Assembly: GCA_023052935.1 (NCBI GenBank)
Contig: CM041292.1
Coordinates: 36,090,639 to 36,154,638, forward strand
DNA from: Piezodorus guildinii
Lineage: Eukaryota > Arthropoda > Insecta > Hemiptera > Pentatomidae
Length of the DNA stretch: 64,000 nucleotides
Direction of reading: 5' to 3'
Below, one piece after another: positions 1-10,035 of this stretch. The notes under the pieces were generated by a model. It saw only the letters and a list, made by a program, of their open reading frames with translations. It made no database searches and was not told where the DNA came from. A program made the translations under genes and the position numbers. Each line of letters starts with the position of its first letter. Position 1 is the first letter of the stretch.

Positions 1-173
1 GCGTAGTAAGTCAGAATAAGCAGTGTCTTGAAAAACTTTTTCAATGCCTTTGCTCTTGGTTTTTCTAATTCATTCCGTTTTTTTGTCATTATGGTACTTT
101 TGTAGTCATAGCTACAATAGCTATCTGTAAAAAAACAATTAATATTAAATAAATAGAATTGTATATTAAGTAT
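1..173. other. AT-rich non-coding sequence
   Basis: No gene, repeat or RNA that I can support. It is the left flank of the palindromic Penelope-like insertion. Confidence 0.5.
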
Positions 174-186
174 TATCTGAAAAATA
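174..186. repeat. target-site duplication, left copy
   Basis: The 13-mer TATCTGAAAAATA occurs here and again at 471-483, directly abutting both ends of the palindromic element. A duplication of 12-13 bp fits the other Penelope-like insertions in this window. Confidence 0.8.
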
Positions 187-470
187 TTATAGGTGGAATA
201 GTCAGGAATCAGTCATTTTTGAAAAGTTTTTAATTTTGCCAACGTTTCGGCTCAAGCTTGTGAGCCATCATCAGGGCATTACTGAGCCATGTCCAAGCAT
301 AAACTGTTTATGCTTAAAGAGTTTATGCTTGGACATGGCTCAGTAATGCCCTGATGATGGCTCACAAGCTTGAGCCGAAACGTTGGCAAAATTAAAAACT
401 TTTCAAAAATGACTGATTCCTGACTATTCCACCTATAATAGTTTCTACAGTCAACTATACACCCTCAATA
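187..470. mobile_element. palindromic Penelope-like element remnant, intron-less
   Basis: Two inverted arms (about 187-316 on the minus strand and 325-470 on the plus strand) meet near 317-324. Each arm matches the terminal region of the large Penelope-like elements at 48782-59726: the GCCAACGTTTCGG segment, the GAGCC/GGCTC hairpin, and the stretch containing GGACATGGCTCAG. In the large elements these two stretches are separated by 234 bp that begin GTACGT and end TTTGTAG in sense orientation. Here they are joined exactly (277/278 and 348/349), as if an intron had been spliced out, in both arms. The right end carries an extra tail of about 32 nt ending CCCTCAATA that the left end lacks. It has no coding capacity. 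Confidence 0.85.
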
Positions 471-483
471 TATCTGAAAAATA
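471..483. repeat. target-site duplication, right copy
   Basis: Second copy of the 13-mer at 174-186, directly after the element end CCCTCAATA. Confidence 0.8.
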
Positions 484-1744
484 ATTTATTTTTGCAAAAA
501 AAAACGTTTTTATATTAATACAAATTTTTTTAATCTTCATGAACAAAACATATTCAATTTTTTTTTATTTTTTATATTTTTTTAACTTGTAATACAAGTT
601 TAATATCACACTTAATTAAGCCATATCACTTAATTTCCATAAATTTTATTTACTAACATTAAAGCCCTTCAACCATTAGGATTACTTTAGCCCTAAATTC
701 AATAAATAAAACTTGCCGTACATCACAAAAAAATCTTGATGTATTTCTAGAAGCTACTATTTAGAGGTAAAAATGAAAAATTATGCCATGAAAGTAAAAA
801 ATATTTTTTTTATTCAGAATATGAATGGAAAATTTTCCATGTCCTTTTCACAGTAATTTGGTGAGCTTTGCCCAAGATTTTTTAAAATAATTTTATTCAA
901 TCGATTAGTATAATCAACAGCTCAATATGTATTTTACTTTAAGATGAACTGAATGATGCTTCAGAAATTAAAAAAATAAATTGGGGCTCACCTTTCTCCA
1001 AAATTACGATCTTCACAAAAACAATATTGGCTAAATTAAAATACTAAAATATATATTAAATGTATTAAATACCTTATAGTACCAAAACACATTATTTACC
1101 ATAATAGTCTTATTACTATTTAACTTAATTGAAGTTTTTGATAAGTTAAAGTTAACCCTTCCCATTCTTTCTTTTTTCCCAAAGTTCCCTCCCAAAACCC
1201 GAATATTCCCCCTATTTAACCTCCTCTCCTTCTCAAAACACCCCTATATCCACCATTGTTAATGAATTGTTGGTAACATAGATCTTGAAGAATATAGTAA
1301 AGATTAAATAATTAAGTCTAAAATTTAATTAAACATCTACTATGAAGGATGAGATGGACATGTCTTTTGGCTGGAGCTCAATATTTTTTATTGTGTAAAG
1401 TTTTTTTCATCCTTAAAAATGTAACATCTTTGAAACACTATAGCTCTTTTTACGTTGTTCAGATTGGAAATTTGAGTTTTCTTTTCAGAAATTTAATAAT
1501 AAATATCTTTTATTTTATAAAACTTGTCACTAGGACTCATCTTTAAGGAGCTGTATTGGTTTGAATAAAAAAGTAATGTTTTGCCCATATTTTTTTGTTT
1601 GGTGTTGGTGTTGCTAGGACCTTGGTTTGAGTGAGAAAATTATTCATGTACTGATGTCTATATCTACAAAGATGATTAGAAATAAATTTCTTAGTACAAT
1701 ATTTCTTTCTTTTATTACCTTCTATGTTCATTAATCCCTCTGCA
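484..1744. other. AT-rich intergenic sequence, no gene seen
   Basis: Only short chance ORFs (up to 65 codons) with AT-driven composition and no recognisable motif. I see no RNA gene or clear repeat. Confidence 0.4.
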
Positions 1745-1748
1745 AACT

Positions 1749-1833
1749 CAATTTCTCCCTGGCTGGGAAAAGCAATTGATTATAGATTAACATTTCTATG
1801 ATCTATTGGCTTTCCCAGTCAGAGAGAAATACA
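1749..1833. repeat. small imperfect foldback (MITE-like)
   Basis: The sequence around CTGGCTGGGAAA (near 1759) recurs in inverted orientation around TTTCCCAGTCAG (near 1811). The arms are about 30 nt with a few mismatches around a short AT-rich loop. No protein is encoded. A short MITE or solo hairpin repeat is the best description; I could not define a target-site duplication. Confidence 0.45.
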
Positions 1834-2004
1834 ATATTAAGCCAAATTTATCACACAATCAACTATTTTATAAACATTATATTTTGTTGTATCATTCCTC
1901 TGTTTTTTAAATTTAAAATTGTATAAATTTCTATTAAAAAATGGGTAAGAGACAGCAACATCCCTGGTGTGTCAATGTTCAATCATTTCCTTCTAAAGCA
2001 AGTA

Positions 2005-2814
2005 TTGGGTTGTGTCACATGAAATGTCCGTTTTCAAGGTAAAGGATTTTTATTAAAAATACGATATGAAAACAAGATAATTTTATTTGAAATATTTACC
2101 TTCTTTTTCTACACATTTTTCCCAACATGACACCAACTTTTTTATCCCCGAACTGAAAAACTCTGAGCTTTAAAGTGAAACAAAATCTGAAAACGCACTT
2201 TTCACTTGATCATCATTTTCAAAAAGTTTTCCTTTGACGAAGTTGTCTAAATTCCTGAACAGGTGGTAATCTGGTAAAAATAAAAAGGTACCCATGTATC
2301 GAGCTTTTTTAATTTCCCAATTAAATGTCAGGAAACGGTAGATGCACTTGCATTTAGTTGTGCTGAGAGGCCTTTAGCTGTTTGGTAGGGGTTTCCTTCT
2401 ACTGTATGTTCGAGGACATCGTTGTCTATTACGGACGGCGGTCTTCCTCGGGGCAAGTTTTCCAAGTCGGTACCCCAGCTGAAAACTTGGCAAACCAACG
2501 GCGAATGGTCCGTTCATAAACACTCCCTTCCCCAAACGCCTTGCAAATATTTCTAGCGGCTTCAGCTGCTGAATGGCCGAGTTTAAACTCGTACAAAAAT
2601 ATTACTCGAAAATCGCGTGTCCATGTTCATATTTGGAGGTATACTAAAAAGTGGGTAATTGATTGGGAAGCTAATGTTTATAATACAAAGGTAGAGGATT
2701 AGTAACTGTTTACTTTAAATATGTAAACATTCGGAAGAAAACAACAGAGACCTGCTAAATTCTTTATGTATTTCACAAACTATAAAAACGGACATTTCGT
2801 GTGAAACAACCCAA
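2005..2814 (-). mobile_element. internally deleted mariner element
   Basis: The terminal inverted repeats are about 30 bp (2005-2034 and 2785-2814) and differ at only two positions. Both start TTGGGTTGT, and each is flanked by TA (2003-2004 and 2815-2816), the Tc1/mariner target duplication. On the minus strand, a frame near 2640-2450 reads like a mariner transposase N-terminus: EFKLGHSAAEAARNICKAFG followed by ERTIRRWFAKFSAG, a helix-turn-helix. Near 2270-2100 it reads like the C-terminus (LPDYHLFRNLDNFVKGKLFE, then KKLVSCWEKCVEKEG). The catalytic DD(D/E) core between them is missing: the element is 810 bp against about 1.3 kb for an intact mariner. Stops interrupt the rest. It is a dead, MITE-like derivative, mobilisable only in trans. 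Confidence 0.85.
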
Positions 2815-2937
2815 TATTATAAAGGGTCTAACACTAAGTAATTCAGGAAATTAAAGCTATAAAAGAGCGATTAGGGAAAACATGTAAAATTTAAAAAACA
2901 CTTCAGAAATGGTCATTGGCAATCTATATCCATAGAT

Positions 2938-3646
2938 GTCAGGGATTTAAAAATAAAAAACCTCAAGGGGCCAACCTTTACAGCAACCTTTGCCGACGAA
3001 TCAGCTATCCTGATATTCAACAAAGATGCCTCTAAGGCTTCTAAGACTCTCCAAGAAGATCTGGACGACATAGCTTGCTGGGCAAAAACATGGAAAATAA
3101 AAATGAATGAATCAAAGAGCCTGTTCGTCACATTTTATTTAAAACATAACTCCTGCCTCCAGGTCTCTTACGATAATATTCCAATACCAGTTTCAGACAC
3201 AGTACGTTATTTAAGACATTACCTTGACAAACGACTGACATGGGCATACCACCTCAAACGAAAAAGAAAAGAACTGAATCAACGATATGGACTTCGTTCG
3301 AGATTACTTGACAAACTTCAAAATTATGATTGACAAACAATTTAACTATTTATAAAGTACTGATAAAACTTATTTGGACTTATGGCATCGAGTTATGGGG
3401 AACTGCAAAAAAGTCAAACACCAAAATTATTCAATCATTTCAATCAAAATTACTTAAGAAAATTGTAAATGCCCCTTTTTACGTATCTAACGAGACACTA
3501 CATACTGACCTAGACATTCCATTCGTCATTGCAACTGCCACTGATCGCTACAATAAATTTCATGACAGACTGACCCTAAATTCAAACCCGCTGACTCAAA
3601 ACCCATCCACTGTCACAAACCCATATAATCCGCCCAGAAGACTATG
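2938..3646 (+). pseudogene. non-LTR retrotransposon RT C-terminal fragment (Jockey-like)
   Basis: The translation from about 2938 gives a degenerate RT motif C (FADESAI for the usual FADD) followed by the alpha-helical tail of Jockey-type proteins (DLDDIACWAKTWKIKMNESK, then a YLRHYLDKRLTWAYHLKRK segment). A stop at 3331 breaks the frame. Downstream, IWTYGIELWGTAKKSN and a conserved end in NPPRR close the ORF at 3644-3646. Catalytic palm and endonuclease are absent, as in a 5'-truncated LINE. A poly-T/A-rich tract follows at about 3680-3725. A related fragment lies at about 25985-26385 on the minus strand. Confidence 0.75.
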
Positions 3647-3659
3647 AGGCGCTGGCCAA

Positions 3660-4110
3660 GAGACCTGGTATATTGATAGTTTTTTTTTTTTTTTTATCTA
3701 TCTTATGCAGTTTTTTTTTTTTTGTTTTTTCCAAATTTGGCACACAAGTACATAAAAGATCTAAACGTTGATATAAGCCGATTATTTTTAAAATTATAGC
3801 CGATTAAATACATTTCAATTCCGAAACTCATTATTTTCGATTCTTTGTGTCATTCGATAGATAATTTAAGTCCCTAAAGAACAAAAAAGAATCAATAAAA
3901 TAACAGAGATATGGCATTTTGAAATTAGCAGTGGTGATTAGCCATTTTCTTTTGATTAATTTATCGCATTTCATATTAGTTAATTGCCTGTAAACAGCTA
4001 TATACATTGTTATAGCCTAATTTAGTTATTTGGAAATAATAAACCTTAATAATAATTTGCAGAGTTTTAACTTTTATTATAAATTATGTTTAATTTATTA
4101 AAATGGAGTT
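3660..4110. other. AT-rich sequence, no gene seen
   Basis: Two poly-T runs near 3680-3725, then featureless AT-rich DNA. The stretch just before 4115 (GGAGTTTCTA) recurs near 45147, so it may be part of a wider repeat. Confidence 0.4.
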
Positions 4111-4117
4111 TCTATAT

Positions 4118-5194
4118 TAAAAACTCTGGTGCGGGAAACACAGACTTTCACTTACCTCCACTGTTAAAATCAATTGACGTACCATTAAATAAACTTTAAT
4201 TTAAAAATTTTGAAGTTAATTTAAATAAAACGTTTATTCAGTTTCTTTAGAAGCATATGATTTATATTAAATAATATAGCAATATCAAATATTTACGTAT
4301 AATTATCAGTAATAATTGTATGCCCCATTTGTCATATTACATTGCCTTTTACAACTTAGTATACTTACAATTTAATAGTATAAGATAATATTTTTTCTAA
4401 AATCTTTAGTTTTCCAACGGTATATTATACATCCATGTTGCTGTATTTATGATATAAGAAAAAAAATTGGATTTAAAAAAAAGTTTTCTCTTTTCTCATT
4501 TAGTTGGTTATCAAATTCGTTTAAGTTTGGTATTTAAGCGCTTTTTATCAACCCTAATAAGGCGATATGGGTAATTCTTCTGAATCTATAAAATTAAAGA
4601 TACTTTAGAGAAAGAAACTTTTAAATATCGACAATTAAGCCCTGTTAAAGTATTTCAATCAGAATGAAACCTGCATCATACTAAAGCCCATTAAATTTTA
4701 CAGCGAGTTTAACCAAAATCTTTAGAACCGTTTACGAGAGATTCGTAAACAAGTGCAAAATGCATGGTATAAAACAGCACAATATACCATAATGCATGGT
4801 ATAAAACAGCACAATATACCATAATGCATGGTATAAACAGCACAATATACCATAATGCGTGGTATAAAACAGCACAATATACCATAATACATGGTATAAA
4901 GCAGCACAATATACCATAATGCATGGTATAAAGCAGCACAATATACCATAATGCATGGTATAAAACAGCAAAATATACCATAATGCGTGGTATAAAACAG
5001 CACAATATACCATAATGCGTGGTATAAACAGCACAATATACCATAATACACACATACGGAGACTTTCTCGTGACTAGGTTATTTGGGCTCAAGAGACCCT
5101 AAAACGGGTATTTCCGTTGAAAACTGGAATTCGAACATTTTCACGATTGCAATACTCCCCCTTAGTATATATATTTCATGTATAGGTAAGATAA
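4118..5194 (+). mobile_element. Helentron-like repeat, copy 1, with internal minisatellite
   Basis: Starts CTCTGGTGCGGG and then ACTTTCACTTACC. It ends with the family 3' block: ACCCTAAAACG, TTTCCGTTGAAAACTGGAA, GCAATACT, and a degenerate GTAAGT-GAAAGT terminus. The terminal ACTTTCACTTAC / GTAAGTGAAAGT inverted 12-mer is the family's signature. It has no coding capacity. An array of about 32-bp repeats (4760-5045) is expanded inside it. Helitron/Helentron (HINE) is my best guess for the class, from short terminal inverted repeats, T-rich insertion context and lack of a target duplication; this is inference. Confidence 0.6.
4760..5047. repeat. minisatellite of about 32-bp units (about 9 copies)
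   Basis: Tandem copies of a unit beginning ATGCATGGTATAAAACAGCA and ending ATATACCATA, with small length variants (one or two A's missing) and C/T changes. The seed GCAAAATGCATGGTATAAA is part of the Helentron-like repeat consensus (also seen unexpanded at about 5890 and 13870), so the array grew inside that element. All three minus-strand frames happen to be open for over 100 codons (4709-5092). That follows from repeat length and composition and is not evidence of a protein. Confidence 0.9.
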
Positions 5195-5277
5195 AGTTAT
5201 AACATGTTTACATAATTTGTACAATCGTTCGTTCTGATATAAATTTATCAATTAGTTTTATCTTAAAAAAAAAAAAA

Positions 5278-6166
5278 ATCTGGTGCGGGCAACACACGAC
5301 TTTCACTTACCTCCATTTTTAAAATCAATGAAAGAATTTTCAAATAAAGTGAGATATAAAAATACGTGAAACTATTAAAGAATTAATAAAATTGAATTTA
5401 CATAGAAACATGTGTTTTATTAAAAAATCTATCATATTATTATCTAAAATAATCAGTTAGTTTCATCTTATTTTCATCACTCTCTATTAACTTTTAAAAG
5501 CTTGAGTATAAGGTAATATTTTTTCTAAATCTTTAGCTTTCCAACGGTATATCATACATGTATATTACTGCTCTTATGTTCAAAAACAAAAAAATGCATT
5601 AAAAAAATATGTTTTCTGTTTTCTCTTTTAGTTGGGTATCGAATACATTCAATTTATATATTTAACTATTTTTCATCAGCGGTGACAAGGTAATATAGTT
5701 ATTTTTATAGAATCAACAAAATTAAAGGTACTTTAGATGAAGAAAATTTAAAATATCGGTATTTAAGCCCTATCAAACCATTTTAATCCGAATAAAACCT
5801 GAATGATATTAAAGTCCATTAAATTTTACATCGATGTAGCGAGTTTAATCAAAATCGTCGGAACCGTTTTCGAGAAAATCGAAAAAAGGTGCAAAATGCA
5901 TGGTATAAAGTGGCTCTTTTGGGAAGCTCATTTTGATGAAAAAGGTTTTGTAACGTCTTGGGAGTATATTTGTCTTAAATATGAAATTTCAGTTTCATAG
6001 GACTTACTGTTTCTGCCCGGGAGTTACCACACACAGACCTTTTTGCGGGACTTGGTTATTTGGACTCAGGGGACCCTAAAATGTGTATTTCCGTTGAAAA
6101 CTGGAATTCGAAAATTTTCACGATCGCAATACTTTCTCTTACTATATATAGTAAGTGAAAGTAAAA
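5278..6166 (+). mobile_element. Helentron-like repeat, copy 2
   Basis: Begins TCTGGTGCGGGCAACACACG followed by ACTTTCACTTACC and ends ATATAGTAAGTGAAAGTAA, so the terminal 12-mer inverted repeat is intact. The interior carries the family blocks: TTTTCTAAATCTTTAGCTTT, GAACCGTTTTCGAGAAAATC, ATGCATGGTATAAA. No ORF beyond chance length. Confidence 0.65.
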
Positions 6167-6169
6167 ATA

Positions 6170-6900
6170 TTTAAAGATATAAGTAATATTGATTGTTTCT
6201 CCTCTCCCGCTAACCGTTCTTCGCTCCTGCGAATTTTTACCTACCTCTTCTCTCCCCGTATAGCCCGGCATTTACTGCAACGATGAGAGAGAATAAAATA
6301 TTTTACTAGTTTCTTCTAATTAGTTTTAATTCGGAATTCCTTGAAAATGAACCCATCGACTCAGGTTTCCCATTGAGGGGCTTGGGTATTTAGGATCGGC
6401 TTACAATGGAGAGGAGGGAAGGACATCCCTCAACTAGTCATATCTCACATACCATCAGTGGGGTAGGTAGTAGCGAGCCTGGGGGTAGCAGGCCGAGTGT
6501 CACAAGCGAGTTCGTCTTCCTTTATTCAGTGTTTAAATAACGTTCTGACTATTTTTGAGGTTTGTGTAGTGTAAGTGGTGTTAAGAGGCCGTATAATATT
6601 CCTAATAAATGAAGCTATCTTTTTTCAACGAAAATTTTTTCTTTTCATCATTCATGAATGGTTCGCAATCAAGAGAGTGGCTAAAAATGGGATTTTGCAT
6701 CGTGTGAGTAAGTAACTTTATTGCTATAAAAAATATTATTAGTTTGGATTCAGTACTAAATAGAATTCGCTTAAAACATGAAATATTAGGGACTATGACT
6801 TCCAGATGGTGCTATTGTATATAGTACTTTAGGAAATTATAAAGGAAACGCCTACCATTGTTTTACGTCATTTGAATTTTAACGTTTAATATCACTTGAT
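6170..6900. other. intergenic sequence, no gene seen
   Basis: A slightly GC-richer patch at about 6360-6600 has no ORF or motif I recognise. The remainder is AT-rich. Confidence 0.4.
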
Positions 6901-6901
6901 G

Positions 6902-7160
6902 CAATTGTGGCTTATCCGAAGATGCTACAGTGGGAGTCCTACACTTTTTCCTATCCAGATTTGATCAGATTAAGAATCTTACTAAGAATTAAGAACTAAG
7001 AATAAGAATTAAGAACTATACCTGACATCGCGCTTGAACGGTACAACCATCTCCGAAGGACGTCATCTCCAATGATTTTGTATTCTCTTTTAAACTCGGC
7101 TATGAACTCCCGATTTTGAGCATAGAAGTTATGATAACCACTACACCACAGGTGACCCCA
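6902..7160 (-). mobile_element. tRNA-headed SINE, family A, degraded copy
   Basis: On the minus strand it starts GGGGTCACCTGTGGTGTAGT, a tRNA-like head with box A (GTAGTGGTTATCA) and a decayed box B (GAGTTCATAGCC). The body has the family marks: GACGTCCTTCGGAG, GATGTCAGG, and a tail with CTACAGTGGGAGTCC reading into GCCACAATTG. Related copies lie at 15143-15283, 19938-20222 and 22955-23222. Confidence 0.6.
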
Positions 7161-7164
7161 ATCT

Positions 7165-8525
7165 ATTGATTTATAATTAAATAATTTATTTTGTTCTTTT
7201 TGCATAAAATGTAGAATAGTTTTTCCACGCTAAGGGAGGACAAGTTCTAGTATGAATTGGAATTAAATTAAATATTTACCTATTAACTTAAGGGAAAAAA
7301 ACAACAACTGAAATTCTCGAGCGCGTTTAAGAGGCATTTGTGTCTTTTAGATGGAAGCCGATAAAGTATTTTAATAAAGCCAAAATACTCATATATGAAT
7401 ATGTAAAAATAAAATTTTCGTTAAAAAACGTCCTTTATCACTCAATTCTAGAATGGCGTATAAATATTGTTTTTAGCCTTATTATTATTATTCATAATGT
7501 AATAAATAATATGATTCATATTATTCATAAATGTCTCGATATTTCATAAACGCTAATATTTTAATTCAATTTACAATACAAATTACTCATGAGTGGGTGT
7601 AGGTGTAAGTGTAGCTCAACATAGCACGGAACTGAAATGACATATGAATGGTATTTGCCTGGTATATTTTCAACAAAATCTACTAACAGGAGGAGCCCAC
7701 TTATCATAGACATCAAACAATTATACATTTTTTTTTTTAAATAGGCTATAAATATTTAATATGAGGTAGGTCTTATTCTCAGTTACATTGTCCGAAAGAG
7801 CCTATCTGTCATATTTTCAAAGCCTGATATAGATAACTTTAATTCTGTTAATTTGAAATAATTAATCACATTCAATATTTACAAATGTTTCTTCTTTTTT
7901 TCTTCGAAACATATTACCATCGTTATTCATAGTTTCTAACTATCCAATTCGTTATTACTAGGACTATGAGACGTTGAAGCTTTCGTTCCTCGGACGGAAG
8001 AAAATATACAGATAGCCTTAATCGATAGCCCTTATCAAGCACCAGGATCCTTAAGTCTTGTCCAGACTTAGTGCTCTTCTGATGAAATTTATGATCAAAT
8101 TTTGAATATATATATAATTAATCGTCTTTTCCCTTGGTCATCTCATCACGCGTAAACGGCTTGACCGATTTCTCTAAATCTTTTTATCTTACGTTTATAT
8201 CAATCAGGAGGAGGATCTTACGAAAGAAAAAATGAGAAAAGTTACATTGACAGATAGTTTTTTTTTTATTTGATTTAATTTTTTTTGTATTTTAAAGGTA
8301 ATAATAATCGCTCAATAAAATATATAATAATATTAATAATTCTTTATTATCCTGGGACTTGTCCCTTTTGAATAAAATATACAGAATGTACAAAAAGTGC
8401 TTTGGAGTCTTAGAACATATTGGAACATAATAAACAAGTTAATAATTAGTTATATAAAATAGACATATTTTAATGAGAAGAAAACAACAACAAAAATAAA
8501 AAGTTTATTTACAATTTTATTGAGC
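7165..8525. other. AT-rich intergenic sequence, no gene seen
   Basis: Only short AT-driven ORFs. No repeat, RNA or coding signal that I can support. Confidence 0.4.
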
Positions 8526-8529
8526 CTGG

Positions 8530-9117
8530 ATATTCATTAAGTGATTAAATATGCGGGATTTGAAGCTAGAAATGATGGAAGGAGGAATGGAATTCCATAG
8601 GATTGTGGATCGAATGAGAAAGGATCTGTCGAAATGTGCAGTTCGGTGGGCCGTACTGTATAAATCTGAAGGTCTGGAGGTGTACAAGGAGGATGGACAG
8701 AGGATTTGAATTGTAGGAGGTCAAAAATGTATGATGGACGGCGGAATTTGATAGCTTGGTAAGGAATGCAACGCAGAAATACTTGCGACGATTGGAAGGG
8801 TAGAGCCACTTCAACTCGCCATAAAATTGGGATACGGAGGTGCACCTAGGGACCCGAAGATGAATCGGACAAAGCAATTAATTAAGCATTTAATTTTTAC
8901 CTCGAGATCCCCAGAAACACCATCTTATACCGTACAGCAATAGTCGAAGTGGGGAAATTTTAGAGAGGTAACGAGGAGTTTTCGATTCTCATGCGGAATA
9001 GGTGACGGAGGGAATACAGTCGCTTTAAGGTTGAAAAGGTATGACGGGAGATTTCGGAAATATGATTTTTGAAGGATAAAGTTTGGTCGAAGGTTACTCC
9101 CAGATTCCTGAATAATA
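8530..9117 (-). pseudogene. non-LTR retrotransposon RT C-terminal fragment
   Basis: Read on the minus strand from 9117, the translation gives NLGVTFDQTLSFKNHISEI followed by a LKRLYSLRHLF segment. After a frame change come KFPHFDYCCTV, an ELKWLYPSNRRKYFCVAFL-type block, and finally RSFLIRSTILWNSIPPSI near the end. This order (NLGV..D..LSF..HI, FP.LDYC, W.P...RR.YF, R.T.LWNSLP) is the standard tail of insect LINE reverse transcriptases. It is interrupted by frameshifts and stops, and no palm or endonuclease domain is present. Confidence 0.7.
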
Positions 9118-9124
9118 TAATATA

Positions 9125-9463
9125 CATATACACATATTTTTTATAGAATCTACAAAATTGAAGGTAATTTAGAATAAGAAATTTTTAAAAGTCGGCATTA
9201 AAGCCCTGTCAAACAATTCCAATCCAGATTGAGACCTAAATTATATAAAAGCCCATTTGATTTTACATTGATATAGCGAGTTTAATCAAAATCATTAGAG
9301 CCGTTTTTGATAAAAATAGACACAGGTCTTTTTGCGGGACTTAGTCATTGGACTCAGGGGACCCTAAAACGTGTATTTCCGTTGAAACTGGAATTCGATT
9401 ATTTTCACGATTGCAATACTATCCCTTACTACATATTTCATATATAGGTAAGTGAAAGTAAAA
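9125..9463 (+). mobile_element. Helentron-like repeat, 5'-truncated copy
   Basis: Carries only the 3' half of the family (CTACAAAATTGAAGG, CTTTTTGCGGGACTTAG, ACCCTAAAACGTG, GCAATACTATCCCTTAC) and ends AGGTAAGTGAAAGTAAAAAC. The 5' terminus is missing. Confidence 0.6.
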
Positions 9464-9483
9464 ACATATCTAGTTATTAAAAT

Positions 9484-9780
9484 TTAATTCAATACGTTAC
9501 CATCAACTATTTTGAATAACTTGACTTTGCCAACATGTCCCGAAACGACCCCAAGGACAACTCCATTGAGCAAGCCAAAGTTGTAAGCCACTCCTGCAAG
9601 ATCGTCAGAACTGCTTCGAAAATGATAGAATGAGTAAATCAACAAGAAGCATCCACCAATCGAATTGAAGAGCATTACCAACGAGTAGATTCTGTATTCC
9701 AGGATCAGGCTGGATAAGGCTATTATTGTTCTTAGCTTCCTCGTCGCTTCTGCTATGATGTCCGATTTTATTTGAGCCAT
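9484..9780 (-). CDS. short hydrophobic ORF, unassigned (possible chemoreceptor exon)
   Basis: 98 codons on the minus strand, from a Met next to a good acceptor (a T-rich tract then TTGTTCCAG at about 9783) to a stop. It has two hydrophobic segments, about residues 30-52 (LVMLFNSIGGCFLLIYSFYH) and 62-80. Base composition is less AT-rich than the flanks, which favours real or formerly real coding sequence. The pattern of hydrophobic helix, polar loop and helix would fit an exon of a gustatory-receptor-like gene, and such a gene exists at 61700-63946, but I cannot align it to a diagnostic motif. A second balanced-composition ORF lies nearby on the opposite strand (9823-10014). It may be a pseudogene fragment. 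Confidence 0.25.
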   Translation of the reverse strand: MAQIKSDIIAEATRKLRTIIALSSLILEYRIYSLVMLFNSIGGCFLLIYSFYHFRSSSDDLAGVAYNFGLLNGVVLGVVSGHVGKVKLFKIVDGNVLN

Positions 9781-9822
9781 TCTGGAACAAGAAAAAAAAA
9801 ATAATATAACTCATATAAAAGA

Positions 9823-10014
9823 ATGAAAATTATTTTAAAACAGCATTCCCACTTTGTGTCAAAGCAGCTCAATGAAGCCATGATAGTTCACGAATCTCAG
9901 GTAAAGATTGAACGACCCCTGAAACATCTGATGGGGCAGGTCCAAACTCTCCACGGAGTGGACTGGTCATTTGCCTTAGAAGCCAGTTTTTATGGAGCCA
10001 GAAAATTCAAGTAA
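9823..10014 (+). CDS. short unassigned ORF with exon-like composition
   Basis: 63 codons, charged and balanced (contains ERPLKHLMGQVQTLHGVDW), directly upstream of the next Helentron-like copy. A donor-like CAG|GTAAAG occurs inside it at about 9900. I recognise no family, and it may be a chance ORF or the remnant of an exon. Confidence 0.15.
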   Translation: MKIILKQHSHFVSKQLNEAMIVHESQVKIERPLKHLMGQVQTLHGVDWSFALEASFYGARKFK

Positions 10015-10035
10015 TAGAAGAATCTGTTTTTTTTA

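Noticed and set aside
4709..5092. Three overlapping minus-strand ORFs of 107-127 codons
   Set aside because: They are readings of a 32-bp minisatellite in three frames. The peptides are simple repeats and no start or splice context supports them.
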